A stretch of 64,000 nucleotides of DNA from Shinisaurus crocodilurus (Eukaryota; Chordata; Lepidosauria; Squamata; Shinisauridae), in contig CM037877.1 of NCBI GenBank assembly GCA_021292165.1, forward strand, positions 26,052,197 to 26,116,196. The letters are read 5' to 3'. Both the position numbers and the translations under genes were made by a program. The notes beneath the pieces were generated by a model. That model saw nothing but the letters and a program-made list of their open reading frames with translations, ran no database searches and was not told where the DNA came from. Positions 10,916 to 21,397 of the stretch are shown here, piece after piece (the first letter of the stretch is position 1; each line of letters starts with the position of its first letter).

Positions 10916-13245
10916 TTATGTTGTCTTGAGTCTGATAGGCTACACGGCATTGTGACATTATTCCTGAGTATTTTCTGCCCCTTCTTTGTGTTACCTTGCT
11001 GTCAGAGTTGCAGTACATGGGCACGAGACATATTTCTGACTGTGGCACCCAGAATGTGAAATAATTTCCCAAGAGGGGTTCATCTGGCTCCTTCACTGCC
11101 CACTTTTAGATGGGTAGTGAAAGCAATTTTATTCCAGCAGTTATTTCCAGGGCATGTTGCCTTTGAAACTGGTTTTAGCCTGCTACTGACCTGCTGCCAC
11201 TGAATATATATCACTTTAGATTGTTTTATTTATTACTGATTGCTGTTCATCCTGGAAGCCGCCATGATTGTTATTGACATGGGAAGGTGGGGTGGAAATC
11301 ACACATCTGGGGTGTGATTCCTGATTGAATGGGATCAGATATGATTGATCCAGGAAAGAAGAAGCTGAAACAATAGCACTGACCAGCATCAGAAATTATG
11401 AATACTTGAAGAAATTTTACCCCAAGTAGGAACCTAAATTGCTAGTTTCTATCCCCAAAGTGGAGGATATTAAATGGAACACAGTTGATTTTGCCCACAT
11501 AGAGAGCTGACAACTAAAGGAAGGACTCAACTTCCAGTGATGAGCCATATGTGATATGAACCCTGGGACCACCATAAATGGTTTTCCTTCATTTATCATC
11601 TTTAGCCAAGAACCAGATCTTACAATACCTGCAGAGTATAACAAGAGAAAATGGCCTGGTCTGGCCTTGGGCTTTTAACTGTAGTTCCATTATACTGGTG
11701 ATGTAAGAATTGGGCTTATATATTTTTCCTAACAGGTAGGTCTTGCAACAAAATGTTGCAGTGTAGAAGTTCTGCCTGTTCAGGATTCCAGTCACTCCAC
11801 TCCATTTCCATCTCTCCCACCCAGGTTTTTTTTCTTTCCCCTTCCAGTCAGTATTCCATGGTCACTGAGCATGCTCCATATTGGGTTGTTTTGAGGTTCC
11901 CCTCCCCTCGAGAAGTCCCCCCCCAAGATTGTTTTGTATTGCTGCAAACCTTGGGGTTCCCCTGCATCTGCTAATACCTCCCTCTTGTGTGTGTGTGGGG
12001 GGGCATTTTGGCCACATAAGGGCTGGCATTCAAGAGAACTGAGATAGTTATTAGTATACATGATTATACAGTCATGGATCTAACAGCCTGCTAAAACATC
12101 AGTTTTATCTCATTGCCAGATAGGAAAGCTGAGTTAAGAACTGAAACAATTAGCTCATACAAAGGGAAATAATTGCAGAGTGAAGATGACAAATTTAGGC
12201 ACTCCTGTTTTTTGTCTTCTAGCAGAAGGATCTCTCTCTCTCTCTCATTTGTTTCTTTTTAAACTAGAATTGAACCAAAACTTCTTGCATTGGGGGGGGG
12301 GGTTGGCAGCCTCAAAAACAACAACAACCCTTCCCCCTTTTCAGTGCTTTTTTGGGCACTCCTTGAGAAAATGTTTGCTCATTTACTTAAGATGCATTCA
12401 GAACGGTTCTCCTTTCTAATAAATGGCATTGTTGTGCAGCCAGTCATGTTTGGCTTATGTTATGGTGTTACTGCTGATAGTGAACAAAGCTCATTCTCAG
12501 AGTGAGGATACTGTTACCTGAATAGGCATTGCCCTCACTCCGCTGCATGATGGCATCACAGTAGTTAAGGGTGCAAAGAGGTTCACCATATACAGAGCAC
12601 TGCTGCTGTCACATGAATGTCAGATACAATGAGCACAGATCACTTGAATGTCTGTCGGTGGTAGCAAGCATGGTCTACCTCCCATTAAAAAAAAAATGTG
12701 TAAAAGGCCTAAAAAGATCTTTGAGATGAGGGATGGATTTTGTGGAGAAATAAAATGTTTTTTTGAAATGCATCCCCCCACTGCCACATGCCTTCAGCTC
12801 ACCACCTACATATCTTATATTGGACCAACTTCTGTAAGCATACAGGCTCTTGAACTATACATGACCCTTCACTGAACAAAATGGAAAGGAAGCAAGATTG
12901 TACATGAAAATACTTCACATCACTTCCTAAAATCACAGAACATGTGGGGCTGGATCGAGGATCTGCCTTCCATGAGAGGAAAAAACCTTCCATGAATTCT
13001 GCCTGATTTTTGGAGATGTCCCCTCCACAACCCAACTCATCTGTTTCAGCAGAATTTCCTGACTCTCTGTGCAGCATTTTCAGGGGGCAGGAAGGGCTGT
13101 TGTGGGTAAGACAGAGTGGGCAAGTCCACATCTGCCAGTGCAGTTGATCCAGCGTAAATCTGGATCCAACCCTTAGTATTTCAATCGCATGTACACAGGT
13201 CAGAAAGAGATTACAAATTGCTTGCACAAAGACCAAAAGATTGGA
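10916..13245. other. No gene recognised
   Basis: Mostly unrecognised sequence. It holds a short TC run (12231-12246), a poly-G run (12292-12302) and a GT/poly-G run (11988-12003). A minus-strand open frame of 153 codons (12799-13260) has no family motif and is not called as a gene. Confidence 0.4.
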
Positions 13246-13246
13246 G

Positions 13247-13292
13247 AAATTTTGTACCAACTACTCACACATGAGTAGTTGGTACAAAATTT
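13247..13292. repeat. Perfect 21-bp stem hairpin, 4-nt loop
   Basis: The 21-bp arms 13247-13267 and 13272-13292 are exactly complementary around the loop CACA. Directly after it, TTGGTACAGTTTAAACACAG partly repeats the right arm and its flank. It may be the tip of a palindromic element or a local inverted duplication. Confidence 0.85.
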
Positions 13293-13319
13293 AAACACAG
13301 TTGGTACAGTTTAAACACA

Positions 13320-14029
13320 GAATTCTGGTTCTGGTTTCTCAACTGGGAGAAAAGTTGATGCTATTCTTTCATATTCCATTTGGTGGCAGTACATGTTAGC
13401 AACAAAACTCTATGATTTTAAATCAAACTGTGTTCATTTCAAACAGATCTGCCTCAAGTGTCAAATCATCATAAAGCTGTCCAAGGTTGTGTGAGAAGGC
13501 CATGGCAGACCTTTTCTAAAATCCAGCTTGACATCATAAAATAAATTTAATCCATAAAATAATGGGAATGTCTTCAAATATGACTCAATTCAATGCCCCG
13601 ATGATGCTTTTATTTACATTTTTTTTAAAAATCATGCAATCTTTATTTATTCCAGATTCCACTCAGTTGAGATGAAAGATTAAAGTACAGTTCCAAATAT
13701 CAGTGCTATCTTCAATGTGCACTCACGGCTCACCCTTTTTTCTATTTCAGCTTCTATCCCCCTCTGACCCTGAGAATTAGGGAGGGTCACATGGCTGCTT
13801 TTTTGCTCTGATCATCTGATGCTGCCTCCACTCATGCCATATCATACAAACTGCTTTTTTAAAGTACCCCCTATTTCAAAAGCAGTTTGCCATATGGTGG
13901 GGCTTCTGTTTGATAAAAACAAGCCTAAACTGCCCTTGACTTAACTGAGCTGACTTCATGGTTCTTTGGATCCTGGCCATTGAAAACAAAAGGGAAAAAA
14001 TGAAGATCAGGCAGCTGGCTAGAAAGAAT
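13320..14029. other. No gene recognised
   Basis: Nothing recognisable. Confidence 0.4.
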
Positions 14030-14440
14030 CCCATTTGTTTATTTTATTCACTGCATTTCTATACCACCCGATAGCCAAAGCTCTCTGGGCAGTTCACAAA
14101 AATTAAAACCCCAAAATACAACATGATAAAATAGAAAACCCGTAAAAGTTTAAAACAGAATAAAACCAGAGTAAAAGCCAGCCAGAGTGTAGAGATCTAA
14201 AAACACAATAACACATTTTTTTTCAAGGTCTTCAGCGGGCATTGAAAAGATCACAATGTAGGCACCAGGTGAACATCTCTAGGATGGGCATTGAACAACT
14301 GGGTGCCACCAGTGAAAAGGCCCTCTCCTCAGTAGCCACCCACCTCACCTCATATGGCAGCTACACCTGGAGGGTGTCTGAAGATGATCTTAGGGTCATC
14401 TGCTTTCTTTGCATTACAAAATCCATTCGTATAAGGGACC
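14030..14440 (-). mobile_element. LINE 3'-end fragment, L2-like
   Basis: Read on the minus strand, the left edge is a LINE tail ending in TATAGAAATGCAGTGAATAA. Inside, CCCAGAGAGCTTTGGCTATC recurs at 32540-32586 as GCTTCGGCTATTGGGCAG. The interior around 14290-14360 corresponds to the coding end seen better at 44316-44555. It is diverged and frameshifted. Copies of the same family lie at 42303, 44235 and 60290. Clade assignment is tentative. Confidence 0.6.
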
Positions 14441-14504
14441 AAAGGGATCACTGTTTAAAGTAGGGGTGAGCAGCCCCACTCTGTATTTCAGTCCTCATGT
14501 GATT

Positions 14505-14675
14505 ATTCCTCTGGTGTCTTCCCCTCTATGGTGAGATGTATTGTATAGTAATTTTTTCTAAATGTGCATCTATACATATAAATTGGCATGTGCACTTTTT
14601 ATGCAAATAAATGGCCTCAATTTGGTGATGCATTTCCTCTTTTTTGGCAATGTGTAAGTGGCCAGCTTACGTGCA
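14505..14675 (-). mobile_element. MITE family D, partial
   Basis: TATGCAAATAAATGGCCTC and GCATTTCCTCTTTTTTGGCA, then GTAAGTGGCC, match the right part of 51713-52092. The left half is missing. Confidence 0.65.
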
Positions 14676-14689
14676 TACCCTCCAACATT

Positions 14690-15095
14690 TCACAGATGAC
14701 AATAGGGACACACATGTGAATTTGTAAGAGGTATGGTTAAGCAACATGAAGGTGTGATCAAGAGGGTGTGGCCAGGCAACATGAGGGTGTGGCCAAGGGT
14801 ATGGCCAGGCAACCAAAGGGCATGGTCAAGTACAAAAGTTATTAGAGGAAAAACACAAAATCTTATATATTATAATTATTACATTATTATATTATATATT
14901 ATTTTATAATATTTTATAAGTGTCTTTTGTAATTTTTTTGGCCTTATTTAAACCCTTAATTGTTGATATCTGATGTTTTTCATGGGGGGTGGTCAGTGCT
15001 TGCAGGGCAATCTCTTTCTTTATGTTTTAAAATGGTCAGGATTGGCACAAATTCAACAGCTGAAGCTTACCCACCCACCCCACACCCCCAAACAT
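14690..15095. other. Short degenerate repeats and AT-rich tract
   Basis: Around 14745-14830 a GGTGTGGCCAGGCAACATGA-like motif repeats two to three times, and 14860-14935 is a TATTAT-rich tract. The CR1 5' boundary lies somewhere after about 14960. Confidence 0.5.
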
Positions 15096-15115
15096 GGAGC
15101 TTCAGAGAGAAGGAC

Positions 15116-15490
15116 TGTTTTTGGGACTGTGAAAAGGCAGGCAGGCTCCCAGAGAGCGAGCGAGCAGAGCGAGCGAACAGGGAGAGCAAACAGGGGTTTG
15201 GCAGCGGAGTAGTACAACAACAAGTGCTGCAAGGGAAAGGCGTGGCCTGAGAGCTCATTCTGTTGAGCAGAAGCTCCTGCTGACTGCAACTACCTGGGGC
15301 TGATTGCAGCTGATTGATTGCAGGAAGTGGGGCTGATTGCAGGGCGTGGCCTGGGAGCTCATTCTGTTCCTGACTCCCAGCTGAGCAGGAGCACAACAGG
15401 AGAGAGGCTCCAGCTGTTTTTGGGACTGTTTTTGGGACTGTGAAAAGGCAAGCAGGCTCCCAGAGAGCGAGCGAACAGAGAAGACAGAAA
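15116..15490 (+). promoter_or_regulatory. CR1 5' leader with internal direct repeats
   Basis: The block GGGACTGTGAAAAGGCA plus the following GGCTCCCAGAGAGCGAGCGA appears at about 15122-15175 and again at 15434-15475. GGACTGTTTTTGGGACTGTG shows a further small duplication. Between them, GGCCTGRGAGCTCATTCTGT occurs near 15244 and 15349, and GGGGCTGATTGCAG twice (15297, 15330). Repeated leader modules often act as internal promoters in LINEs; that role is inferred here. Confidence 0.6.
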
Positions 15491-15499
15491 CAGAGCACT

Positions 15500-16528
15500 A
15501 TGGAAGGAAAGGACTCAGCAGTGGTGGTGACCTGCAAGGGGTGTGCAATGTTTGTTTTCCTGCCGGAGATCAACATGGCCTACACGTGCAACAAGTGCAA
15601 GCTGGTCACGCTGTTGGAAGAAAAGGTCAGAGGACTGGAGCAGCAAGTGTCAACCCTCAGGAGCATAAGAGAAAGCGAGGAGTTCTTAGACAGAACGGTG
15701 GATCTACAGCACCAAAGCACAGTACAGGAGCCAGAAGGGCAACGGCAGGATGAGGCGGAGTCGGAGACTGCAGAGGCAAGGGAAAATAACACAGGGGGAA
15801 CTCCCTGGAAAAGGGTGACTGTTAGGAGCAGAAGAACTACAAGACACTCTGCGCCTGTGGAAGCAGTGGAGCTATGGAACCGCTTCCATGTACTTGAGGA
15901 CGAGAGCAGAGGACAGCCTGCAGAGGACGGATTACCGGGCACCCAACGTGACAGCGAGCAAGAGGCTGAGGGTCAGTCAAGTGGAGGCAATCAAACCAAG
16001 GCCTACAGCAAGAGGAAGAGAAGAGTACTCGTAGTGGGAGACTCCCTCCTGCGGGGGATCGAAGCCAAAGTATGTCGCGAAGACCCATGGACTCGCCAGG
16101 TGTGCTGTCTCCCTGGGGCACGGATTAAGGATGTGACAGAGCAGCTGCCGAGGCTCATGCAGCCCACCGACACATACCCCTTTCTTCTCTTCCACGTGGG
16201 TACAAATGATACTGCCAAGCGGAGTTACAAAGAAATCACGGCAGACTTTGAAGAGCTGGGAAGGAAACTCAAGAACTTCGGGGCCCAGATAGTTTTCTCA
16301 TCCATCCTTCCAGTACTTGGAAGAGGCATAGAAAGGGAAAGAAAAATACTCCGAGTGAATGACTGGCTACGAAGGTGGAGCCGACGTGAGGGATTTGGAT
16401 TCTGGGACCACGGGCTACACTTCCTGGAAGATGGACTGCTGGCAAAGGATGGGTTGCACCTCACAAGGACTGGGAAGAATGTGTTTGGACACAGCATGAG
16501 GAACTTAATCAGGAGGGCTTTAAACTGA
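15500..16528 (+). CDS. CR1 ORF1 protein: zinc-binding motif and SGNH esterase
   Basis: 342 residues, intact. The ATG at 15500 is the first in this frame; the open frame extends upstream only through leader repeat sequence. CKGC (12-15) and CNKC (30-33) form a possible zinc-binding pair. They are followed by a short predicted coiled coil (36-60) and a charged low-complexity linker (75-170). The C-terminal half is an SGNH/GDSL-type hydrolase: VVGDSLLRG with Ser182, PGA with Gly206, HVGTND with Asn236, and DGLH with Asp317 and His320. All four block residues are present. CR1-group ORF1 proteins with esterase domains are known, and this one is thought to bind RNA and membrane or lipid in the retrotransposition particle. 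The ORF2 start lies 38 bp downstream in another frame, so ORF2 translation needs reinitiation or similar. Confidence 0.92.
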   Translation: MEGKDSAVVVTCKGCAMFVFLPEINMAYTCNKCKLVTLLEEKVRGLEQQVSTLRSIRESEEFLDRTVDLQHQSTVQEPEGQRQDEAESETAEARENNTGGTPWKRVTVRSRRTTRHSAPVEAVELWNRFHVLEDESRGQPAEDGLPGTQRDSEQEAEGQSSGGNQTKAYSKRKRRVLVVGDSLLRGIEAKVCREDPWTRQVCCLPGARIKDVTEQLPRLMQPTDTYPFLLFHVGTNDTAKRSYKEITADFEELGRKLKNFGAQIVFSSILPVLGRGIERERKILRVNDWLRRWSRREGFGFWDHGLHFLEDGLLAKDGLHLTRTGKNVFGHSMRNLIRRALN

Positions 16529-16566
16529 ATCCAACAGGGGAGGGAGACATAAACTCGGGGGTACCA

Positions 16567-19437
16567 ATGGAAGAAGGCCTCTTTGCCACAATGGAGAGAA
16601 CAGCTCCAGCGGTGCCCATTGATAGTCTACCACAAAATGTAGGGGGAAAGTCGGACTGTAAAGCACATAGTCTTCAATGTCTCTATACTAATGCCCAGAG
16701 TATGGGCAACAAACAAGACGAACTTGAACTCTTGATACATGAGGGCAAGTACGACTTGATAGGGATAACTGAAACCTGGTGGGATGACTCCCATGACTGG
16801 AATACAGCAATTGAAGGGTATAACTTGTTCAAAAGGAACAGAAGCAACAGAAAGGGAGGTGGAGTTGCACTGTATGTTAAAAATACGTATCTCTGCACAG
16901 AGATACAGGAAGAGGAGCTTGGCAGCCCCATTGAGAGCATCTGGGTTAAAATAAAGGGGGCAAAGAATAAAGCGAACATGGCGGTTGGAGTCTACTACCG
17001 ACCACCCAATCAAGGAGAAGACGAGGATGGAACTTTTGAAAAACAAACTGCCAGTGTTTCAAGGAGGCACGATGTGGTAGTAATGGGAGACTTCAATTTC
17101 CCTGATATCTGTTGGGAGACTTATTCAGCCAAACATGGCCCCTCCAAGAAATTCCTGAGCTGTGCTGCTGATAACTTCCTCCTACAGAAAGTGGAGGAAG
17201 GAACTAGAGGATCGGCTATCCTTGACCTGATTCTAACCAACAGAGACGAGTTAGTGGATAAAGTGGCAGTTTCGGGAACTCTGGGGGAAAGTGACCATGT
17301 TATACTTGAGTTCTTGATTCTAACAGAAGCAAAAGCTGAGTGTAGCCAAACACGTACCCTGGATTTTAGGAAAGCCAATTTTAACAAACTCAGAACAATG
17401 ATTAGTAAGATCCCATGGCAAATGACTCTCACGAGAAAGGGAGCCCAGGAGGGGTGGGAGTTTTTAAAAAAGGAAATTTTAAAGGCACAATTGCAAACAA
17501 TTCCCACAAGGAAAAAAGGCAGAGGGCAACAGAAGAAGCCAATGTGGCTTCACAATAAACTCAAAGATGACCTGAAAAAAAAAAAGGACACGTATAGGAA
17601 GTGGAAGGAAGGACAGGCTACAGGGGAAGAGTACAGGCAGGTAGCACAGAACTGCAGGAATAGTGTCAGGAAGGCTAAAGCTGAGAATGAGCTAAGGTTA
17701 GCGAGGAATGCTAAAAGCAACAAAAAAGCTTTCTTCAGATACATGCACAGTAAAAGACAGAAGAAAGAACTGGTGGTTCAACTACGCAATGAGGATGGCA
17801 AATTGATAACAGAAGACAAAGAAAAGGCAGAAGTGTTCAATTCCTACTTCGGCTCGGTCTTCTCCCAAAAGAGGGTCTATGACCCCCCTGGCAAACCTGA
17901 AATGCAGACTGAAGGGGCAGAATTGCAGCTTGAGATTGATAGGCAAATGGTCAAGGAGCACCTGATTACTCTGAACGAGTTTAAATCTCCAGGGCCTGAT
18001 GAGCTGCATCCTAGAGTAATAAAGGAACTGGCAGAAGAACTCTCAGAACCACTGTCTATTATCTTTGAGAAATCATGGAGGACAGGTGAAGTGCCAGACG
18101 ACTGGAGGAGGGCAAATGTTGTTCCCATCTTCAAAAAGGGCAAGAAGGAGGAACCTGGGAACTATAGGCCAGTCAGTCTGACATCAATCCCCGGGAAGAT
18201 TTTTGAGCAGATTATAAAGAAGTCAGTCTGCAAGCACCTTGAAAACAATGCAGTGATTACTAGAAGCCAGCATGGATTTGTCAAGAACAAATCCTGTCAG
18301 ACTAATCTGATCTCATTTTTTGATCGGGTAACCTCCCTTGTGGACTGTGGGAATGCTGTGGACATTATATACCTGGACTTCAGCAAAGCTTTCGACAAAG
18401 TGCCTCATGATATCCTGATTAGTAAGCTAGCTAAGAGTGGGCTAGATGGAACAACTATCAGGTGGATCCACAATTGGCTACAGAATCGGACTCAAAGAGT
18501 GCTTATCAATGGTTCCTTCTCAAACTGGGGAGAGGTAACGAGCGGGGTACCACAGGGCTCGGTCCTGGGCCCGGTGCTCTTCAACATTTTTATTAATGAC
18601 TTGGATGAGGAGGTACAGGGAATGCTTATCAAATTTGCAGATGACACAAAGTTGGGTGGAACAGCTAATACTCTGGAAGACAGAAACAAAATTCAAAGTG
18701 ACCTCGATAGGCTGGAGCGCTGGGCCTAAAACAACAGAATGAAATTTAACAGGGATAAATGCCAAGTGCTGCACCTAGGGAGAGGAAACCAAATGCAGAG
18801 TTACAGAATGGGGGACACTTGGCTCAACAATACTACAAGTGAGAAGGATCTTGGAATTGTGGTAGATCACAAACTGAATATGAGCCAGCAATGCGACGTG
18901 GCTGCAAAGAAGGCAAATGCAATTTTGGGCTGTATTAATAGAAGTATAGCTTCCAAATCGCGGGAAGTGATAATTCCCCTTTACTCGGCACTGGTTAGGC
19001 CTCATCTTGAGTACTGCGTCCAGTTCTGGGCACCTCACTTTAAGAAGGACATAGACAAACTGGAGAGGGTTCAGAGGAGGGCAACAAGGATGATAAAGGG
19101 ACTGGAAACAAGGCCCTATGAGGAGAGACTGAAAGAACTGGGCATGTTTAGCCTTCAGAAGAGGAGACTGAGGGGAGATATGATCGCACTCTTCCAGTAT
19201 TTGAAGGGATGTCACACAGAGGAGGGCAAAGATCTCTTCTCGTTCATCCCAGTTTGCAGGACACGGAATAATGGGCTCAAGTTACAGGAACCTAGATTCC
19301 ACCTAAACATCAGGAAAAATTTCCTGACTGTCAGAGCAATAAGACAATGGAATCAACTACCTAGGGAGGTGGTGGGCTCTCCCAGTCTGGAGGCATTCAA
19401 GGTGCGGCTGGACAGACATCTGTCAGAGATGCTTTGA
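16567..19437 (+). pseudogene. CR1 ORF2: endonuclease plus reverse transcriptase, one in-frame stop
   Basis: The frame opens at ATG 16567 and runs to TGA 19435-19437 (956 codons), interrupted only by TAA at 18727-18729. The N-terminal apurinic-like endonuclease shows NAQSMGN, ITETWWDD, YYRPP, MGDFNFP (about 172-178) and SDH (242-244). The reverse transcriptase shows GNYRPVSLTSIPGK, YLDFSKAFDKVPHD (about 602-615), SGVPQGSVLGP, and the catalytic FADD at 690-693 (18634-18645). The stop falls about 27 residues after FADD, so a truncated product would lack the thumb and the C-terminal region (HLEYCVQFW, NQLPREVVGSP). The rest is open, so the stop looks recent. This enzyme would nick target DNA and copy CR1 RNA, and by its tail also the 5S/CR1 SINEs. 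Confidence 0.92.
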
Positions 19438-19523
19438 CCTGGATTCCTGCATTGAGCAGGGGGTTGGACTCGATGGCCTTGTAGGCCCCTTCCAACTCTA
19501 CTTTTCTATGATTCTATGATTCT
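19438..19523 (+). other. CR1 3' UTR and octamer tail
   Basis: CCTGCATTGAGCAGGGGGTT, then GGACTCGATGGCCTTGTAGG, leads to CTATGATTCTATGATTCTAA. This hairpin-prone tail is what CR1 reverse transcriptase recognises in CR1 biology. The same block ends the SINEs at 4133, 26418 and 50469. Confidence 0.88.
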
Positions 19524-19738
19524 AAGGGGAAGCTTCTTGCATTTCCTTCTGACACTGTAAACTCACCTGTTAAGAGGCAAAGAGTCAGCTCTGTTAGGAA
19601 ATAAAATCTTTGGCAATATAAAGATAGGAATCATGTGATAAATTCACTCATTAACCTCTCCGTCGATCCAGGCTTTCACCAGCTAATCCCTTTCCCACAG
19701 CAATGTGCAGCAGAGGCAACAGGTAGAGCATGAACGTG

Positions 19739-19754
19739 TGCACACCCGCACACG

Positions 19755-19796
<42 letters not shown>
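19739..19796 (+). repeat. Imperfect (CA)n microsatellite
   Basis: CA units interrupted by CG early (CACGCGCG), then pure CA to 19796. It lies about 220 bp beyond the CR1 tail. Confidence 0.95.
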
Positions 19797-19875
19797 TCCT
19801 TGCCTGGCCCTCCCAGCTTAGCAATGTCTGTTCCCTCCCTGCTTACTGTGACTGTTCTAGCCTAAGCAAAGCTAT

Positions 19876-19942
19876 CTTAAAGGGGCCATGGGCAAAATTG
19901 CAGCCCAAGCTTAGCTGCAATTTTGCCCATGGCCCCTTTAAG
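19876..19942. repeat. Perfect 29-bp stem hairpin
   Basis: The arms 19876-19904 and 19914-19942 are exactly complementary over 29 bp, with a 9-nt loop containing AAGCTT. Pairing continues imperfectly outwards (AGCTAT with TAGCT). No matching flanking duplication was found, so the origin is open: palindromic MITE or local inverted duplication. Confidence 0.85.
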
Positions 19943-20077
19943 TAGCTTGCAGTTGCGGGAGGCAGGGGAATTCGGGACTCTGCATGACAAAGTGAGAAGT
20001 TGTGATGGCTTAAGGGTTTTTGTGATGGTCAGCATTTTCAGGGCAATTGGAGACAATGTATGTGCAGTAGAGCTGAT

Positions 20078-20447
20078 CAGGGCCAGAGCCTGGAATTGAC
20101 ATCTGTGGGCAGCAGCCAGGGCCCCAGCACCCTGGTAGGGTCAAAAGCTGAGGCTTGCCTGCCCCCCCCGCAATCCCTAGTCTAGCACTTTGATTAAGCT
20201 GGATTGAGCCACTCTGAATTCCCCACAATGTCCTCGATCTAGCATTGCTCTGGGGCATTGTGAAAAAATGCAATGGTGGCTACACTTGGGCACCAAGCAC
20301 GGCTTGGAGAACTGCCACCACGACTAGGTAAGCCCACCAGGGGCCACTGACTGACTGACAGGACAGCAGGCTCACCAGAGGACATACATTTGCCTTAGCC
20401 CCCCCCCAACTTATACATTTGCCCCCCAAACTTGGAGCCAGTCCTGG
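20078..20447 (+). mobile_element. Possible hAT-like element
   Basis: CAGGGCCAGAGCCTGG at the left and GGAGCCAGTCCTG at the right are roughly inverted, with hAT-style CAGG/CCTG ends. No matching 8-bp flanks are seen, so this is a weak call. Confidence 0.35.
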
Positions 20448-20912
20448 ATCACCATGTTCAGGTCAGGAGTGGGATCAGCTGTAGTGACCCCATTTCCACC
20501 CTCTGTGCATCTGGCATCCCCTGAATGGTTGTTTAAATAGGGCTATAATAGGTTTTGCAAAAGATGGAAATGTATGCCCATTTGTTTTATTTTGGAACAA
20601 TCCTATGGCCCCTAGACATTGTTTGGATAGGGCAGTTCAGATTCCTAGCTCTGAGGTTGGAAACAGCACTCCATCCTTGGAGCTGGCAATTGGAGCTTCG
20701 CCCCCTTGCAGCCAGCATGGAAAGAACCATGCTGACTGCTCTCCAAGGTCAGGAAAATGACCTCGGAGAGGGGGAAAGAGGGCATTTTGGTGGGCGGAGA
20801 GGGGAGGAGACTGGGGCGGCCAGTTTATAAGGTATCCTGAAGCTGCCCAAGCCTCCTTCCCCCCTCCCCTCTGAAACGCCATGACTAGATGACTGAAAAT
20901 GGCCATCTAGCA
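20448..20912. other. No gene recognised
   Basis: GC-richer sequence; nothing recognised. Confidence 0.35.
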
Positions 20913-20914
20913 AA

Positions 20915-21027
20915 AATGCAGAGCAGGAGGAGTGGAGAGGCAAGGATCGCCTCTGCCACTCCTCCCGCTCTGCATTGGATGAGTGTGACTGTGAGCCTCC
21001 ACCAGGTTCAGAGGCTCACACTCATCT
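20915..21027. repeat. Two adjacent hairpins
   Basis: AATGCAGAGCAGGAGGAGTG pairs with CACTCCTCCCGCTCTGCATT (20915-20976). Next to it GATGAGTGTGACTGTGAGCC pairs with GGCTCACACTCATC with a small bulge (20979-21027). Tandem hairpins like these recall the foldback at 48.7-49.7 kb on a small scale. Confidence 0.65.
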
Positions 21028-21087
21028 CAACAGGACTGCGCCCTTATGGAGACTACAGAAACCAGCTTACCTTGGTGAGTAAAACAT

Positions 21088-21215
21088 ATAAGAAGAACTG
21101 GGCTGGGTCAGACCAAAGGCCTATCTAGTCCAACTTCCTGATTTCCACAGCAGCCAACAAGTTGCCTATGGGGAGTCCACAAGCAGGACATGAGTGCAGA
21201 ACATGGTACGGGATT
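21088..21215 (-). mobile_element. LINE 3' fragment with 'GGACTAGAT' tail
   Basis: AGAAGAACTGGGCTGGGTCA, then CAAAGGCCTATCTAGTCCAA, is the reverse complement of the LINE tail at 47517-47596. GTCCACAAGCAGGACATGAG is typical of the interior of this squamate repeat, probably L2/L3-like. Confidence 0.6.
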
Positions 21216-21397
21216 TGGGATACCTGGATGCAAACTGGTGATGTGCAAAAGTTCCAACTTTCCCTATTTACAGACAGTCCCTGTTTTCTGGTACCTGCCC
21301 CTAATAAATCACTGAGGCTATTTTGTACACATTTTTCCTGTTGGGGAGATTCTGATGCATTAAAAAACAACAACCTGGGAACACAAATGTGTTATTA

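Larger units (their letters stand above)
15096..19523 (+). mobile_element. CR1: Full-length CR1 non-LTR retrotransposon
   Basis: In order it holds a 5' leader with direct repeats, ORF1 (15500-16528), a 38-bp gap, ORF2 (16567-19437) in a different frame, and a short 3' UTR ending in the CR1-type octamer repeat ATTCTATG. CR1 elements have this layout and normally insert as short 3' fragments, so a copy with both ORFs is uncommon. One stop codon in ORF2 is the only defect I see. The 5' edge is uncertain by about 100 bp because no target duplication is evident. It is much less decayed than the CR1 fragments elsewhere in the window, so it is probably young. Confidence 0.93.

Noticed and set aside
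12799..13260. 153-codon minus-strand gene
   Set aside because: No domain, no splice context and no codon-use signal visible; length alone is not enough.
14960..15250. Separate upstream ORF of CR1
   Set aside because: The frames lie in the leader repeats, contain no domain, and the KRQAGSQRASEQ segment is only the leader repeat translated.
15067..15576. Antisense 169-codon gene
   Set aside because: It is the reverse frame of the repeated CR1 leader and has no recognisable domain.
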